From Actinomycetota bacterium (lineage in GTDB: Bacteria; Actinomycetota; Acidimicrobiia; Acidimicrobiales; Ilumatobacteraceae): a DNA stretch of 54,440 bases. Position numbers and translations under genes: made by a program. The stretch covers positions 1 through 54,440 of the forward strand of contig JAPKZY010000027.1 of the NCBI GenBank assembly GCA_026393535.1. Direction: 5' to 3'. Under the pieces are notes generated by a model that had not been told where the DNA came from, did not search any database, and saw nothing but the letters and a program-made list of their open reading frames with translations. Below are positions 52,385-54,440 of the stretch, piece after piece. Position 1 is the first letter of the stretch. Every line of letters begins with the position of its first letter.

Positions 52385-53389
52385 CTATACAGCTCCTTCT
52401 GGATCAGGCACTTTTGCATTAGCCAGTTGAGAAAATGGTGCGACATATGCATCAGCACCGACAACACAATCAATCAGTGATGCTTCAGCACCAATGCTGC
52501 CCATGACAAGCGAACGTTCGAGGCGAACTCGAGCGCCGATATGCGCACCGGGGAGAACAACTGAATCGATGATGACGCATCCCTCTTCCACTATGGCTGC
52601 TTCACCAATGACACTATGTGTAATTGAGGCTGACGAATGCACATGAGCCTGTGGTCCGACTGATGCCAAGATTCGCGTACGTGTTCCGTCAATGAGGTCA
52701 AGGTTGGCGCGCAAGTATGTACTGGGAAGACCAGTGTCGATCCAGTAATCGTCTGTCGGCATTGCTGCAAGAGTTCCGTCCGCCACCATTGCAGGGAATA
52801 CGACACGTTCAATGGAAAGACGTTGCCCATCGGGAATGCGACTAATGACTGACGGCTCTAAAACGTATGTGCCGGCATTTACCAGATTGCTTGATGTTTC
52901 CCCTGGCGCAGGTTTTTCCACAAAGCGTTGCACCCACCCCTTGTCATCTGTTTCGACCACTCCGAATTGCGATGGGTCAGCAACCGGTGTGAGGTGCAAT
53001 GTTCCTTCTGCGCCTTGACTCTTATGAAAGGCCACCAATGTCGACAGATCAACGTCACACATGATGTCGCCGTTCATCACAATAAATGTGTCAGACACGC
53101 CAGCATGACGTGCGGCAAACGCAATAGCGCCCGCAGTGTCAAGAGGTTCTGGTTCTACTGCGTAATGTAATGCGATTCCTGCACACACGCCATCGGGAAA
53201 TGCCTCAAAGAATGGTTCCGGCTTGAATCCGATTGCAAGAACAACTTCGGTTACTCCAGCAGCACCGAGTGAAGCAATGAGATGTTCTAATTGGCGCACA
53301 TTCGCTATTGGTAATAGTGGTTTTGGCGTAGTAAGAGTGAGTGGTCTCAGCCGAGTTCCGAAACCCCCGACTAGAACAACAGCGTGCAT
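52385..53389 (-). CDS. Mannose-1-phosphate guanylyltransferase-like NDP-sugar pyrophosphorylase
   Basis: The 334-residue protein starts VVLVGGFGTRLRPLTLTTPKPLLPI, the nucleotidyltransferase signature, followed by the metal-binding FIVMNGDIMCDVDL and VEKPAPGETSSNLVNAGTYVLEP. Residues of about 255-330 are a left-handed beta-helix of hexapeptides (IGEAAIVEEGCVIIDSVVLPGAHIGARV). It would make GDP-mannose from mannose-1-phosphate and GTP, like mycobacterial ManB/Rv3264c, or another NDP-sugar. Its ATG shares one base with the stop of the anchored-protein gene (TGATG). Confidence 0.88.
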   Translation of the reverse strand: MHAVVLVGGFGTRLRPLTLTTPKPLLPIANVRQLEHLIASLGAAGVTEVVLAIGFKPEPFFEAFPDGVCAGIALHYAVEPEPLDTAGAIAFAARHAGVSDTFIVMNGDIMCDVDLSTLVAFHKSQGAEGTLHLTPVADPSQFGVVETDDKGWVQRFVEKPAPGETSSNLVNAGTYVLEPSVISRIPDGQRLSIERVVFPAMVADGTLAAMPTDDYWIDTGLPSTYLRANLDLIDGTRTRILASVGPQAHVHSSASITHSVIGEAAIVEEGCVIIDSVVLPGAHIGARVRLERSLVMGSIGAEASLIDCVVGADAYVAPFSQLANAKVPDPEGAV

Positions 53390-54138
53390 CAGCCGCCAGT
53401 GGTTGTTGTGGTGGCGCCAGCAACTGTAGTTGTAGTACCTCCACCAAATTCAGATGCCACGATGTCTGACAACTTCGCAGCTGAATCTGGCAATGGAATT
53501 TGTGTGCCAGGAGCAACGTACGCAACGGCGATTGCCATTTCGTCGTTCAGAATTCTGACGTTGGTGAAATCCGTGATGTAACGCTTTGAGTTTGCATCTT
53601 CGCCGGCCTTTGGCCACGCAATGACTTGCACTTGTGCATCAACCAATTTGCCTGACTTGTCTTTGCACTGGTCTTTGCTGACCGCGTACGACACACCCTT
53701 GTTCTGGCTGGCTGGAAATGTGATTCCCTTGGTAGTCACTTCAACACCATACGTATCGAGGTACAAGCCCAACTTGGCTTTCTTGCCTGCAGACGCGACT
53801 TGTGGATACCAGCGAATGACGCCATCTTCACGACTAAAGACTCCGTACTTCGCAAAATTCGGATCAGGTGTATCAGACTTTTGCATGTCGCCTGTGAGAT
53901 CAGCCAGATAACCGTCACAGTGATAAATACCAAACGGAATGTGCCAGCGATCAGAAGTTGTTGGAGCTACGTCACTTGCAGCTGGTGCTTGCCGAGCATA
54001 AGAAATAAGACCAGTACCGACAATGACGATGACTGCCATGATGGTCGGGAAAAGTGTGCCGCTCTGAAAGCGCACCTTCTTGCCTTTGCCCTTCTGTGCG
54101 AGACGGGCGACCTTTTTTGCTGATGAACCACTAACCAC
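53389..54138 (-). CDS. Membrane-anchored extracytoplasmic protein of unknown function
   Basis: The 249-residue protein has a basic N-terminus (KKVARLAQKGKGKKVRF), one membrane helix at about 28-48 (LFPTIMAVIVIVGTGLISYA), an outside domain that starts DRWHIPFGIYHCDGYLADL, and a Thr-rich tail ending in TTTTTGG. The W-H-x-P-F-G-x-Y-x-C pattern may bind a metal or a glycan. It is not a family I can name. It is coupled to the NDP-sugar enzyme gene and lies 19 bp from the GT4 gene on the same strand. GTG complementary to 54136-54138 is the start. Confidence 0.75.
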   Translation of the reverse strand: MVSGSSAKKVARLAQKGKGKKVRFQSGTLFPTIMAVIVIVGTGLISYARQAPAASDVAPTTSDRWHIPFGIYHCDGYLADLTGDMQKSDTPDPNFAKYGVFSREDGVIRWYPQVASAGKKAKLGLYLDTYGVEVTTKGITFPASQNKGVSYAVSKDQCKDKSGKLVDAQVQVIAWPKAGEDANSKRYITDFTNVRILNDEMAIAVAYVAPGTQIPLPDSAAKLSDIVASEFGGGTTTTVAGATTTTTGG

Positions 54139-54157
54139 GAAGGATTGAGGCTACCTG

Positions 54158-54440
54158 CTAGACGCCCAGTGAGGCGATTACATCGAGGTATGAATTGGCA
54201 ACCCGAGCTGGCGACACATGAGATTCGACCCATAATCGGCCGCGCGCACCCGCTTCTGTGGCCGCTGAGCCCGAATTCACCATGGCACGAAGCGCATCAG
54301 CAAAGGCAATCGGATCATCGGGCGCCACCGAGACACCTGCTCCGCTCTCAGCCAATATTCGCGTTACTTCAGTGCCTGCATCGATAGCGGCAACGACGGG
54401 CCTAGCCGCCGCAAGAATGCTGTACGTCTTTGACGGAACG
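54158..54440 (-). CDS. GT4-type glycosyltransferase (5' part off window)
   Basis: The last 93 codons of a GT-B glycosyltransferase are visible. The C-terminal donor-binding motif is seen as VPSKTYSILAAARPVVAAIDAGTEVTRILAESGAG, with the E-x7-E pattern for the nucleotide-sugar ribose and phosphates, followed by ADALRAMVN and a helix VSPARVANSYLDVI. It transfers a sugar from an NDP-sugar to a lipid-linked or glycan acceptor. It begins the same-strand run of sugar genes at 51.5-54.4 kb. Confidence 0.85.
   Translation of the reverse strand, partial: VPSKTYSILAAARPVVAAIDAGTEVTRILAESGAGVSVAPDDPIAFADALRAMVNSGSAATEAGARGRLWVESHVSPARVANSYLDVIASLGV

Noticed and set aside
1-54440. CRISPR arrays, insertion sequences, tRNA or rRNA genes
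   Set aside because: No regular spaced repeats, transposase-like proteins, or tRNA/rRNA features other than tmRNA were seen on either strand.

Overview
The window looks like a compact, roughly 50% GC chromosome segment from an actinomycete, most likely class Acidimicrobiia (an Ilumatobacter/acIV-like lineage). That placement is inference. It rests on F420 biosynthesis genes (cofD, cofE), a DUF3499 protein, a DUF5719-type protein next to a large glycosyltransferase, a class E-like sortase, an RF2 gene with no frameshift site, many GTG starts and numerous acyl-CoA enzymes. No rRNA, tRNA, CRISPR array, transposase or prophage gene was found. No stretch over 300 bases lacks a gene.

Layout. 1-2086: a JAMM protease (partial), smpB, a VapBC toxin-antitoxin pair and ssrA (tmRNA). 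2086-14467: malic enzyme, two unrecognised small-molecule-binding-type proteins, a luciferase-like oxidoreductase, an acyl-CoA synthetase, a Cys-rich protein, a fatty-acid desaturase behind a long perfect palindrome, a Kup potassium transporter, a double-hotdog-like protein and a Ser-rich exported protein. 14538-24224: lipid and acyl-CoA metabolism (amidohydrolase, acyl-CoA ligase, AEC carrier, a biotinyl-carboxyltransferase fusion, MenB, enoyl-CoA hydratase), two flavoproteins, an rRNA/tRNA methyltransferase and a truncated globin. 24267-33309: ftsX, ftsE, prfB and secA on the minus strand, then a HAD phosphatase, a sortase with a coiled-coil partner, comF and a YczE-like membrane protein. 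33364-41952: ahcY, a Trm112-like protein, phosphomannomutase, a GT-C-like membrane protein, a CPBP protease, DUF3499 and ftsH. 41949-54440: a surface-glycan region with a membrane thioredoxin, a DUF5719 gene split by a +1 frame change, a 1062-residue GT2/membrane fusion, a flippase, GDP-mannose dehydratase, cofD-cofE, a degenerate epimerase, a mannose-1-phosphate guanylyltransferase-like enzyme, an anchored protein and a GT4 glycosyltransferase (partial).

How the genes fit together. Phosphomannomutase, the NDP-sugar pyrophosphorylase and Gmd could supply GDP-mannose and GDP-4-keto-6-deoxymannose. The GT2 fusion, the GT4 enzyme, the GT-C-like protein and the flippase could use and export them, and DUF5719 and the membrane thioredoxin would act outside the membrane. 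This gene order resembles the mycobacterial/streptomycete manB-DUF3499-whiB2-fbiA-fbiB neighbourhood, but whiB2 is missing. The secA-prfB-ftsEX block and smpB-ssrA, usually contiguous in actinobacteria, are about 22 kb apart here.

Gene packing is extreme. Nine of eleven convergent gene pairs overlap or lie within 4 bp at their stops; only two have a stem-loop between them.
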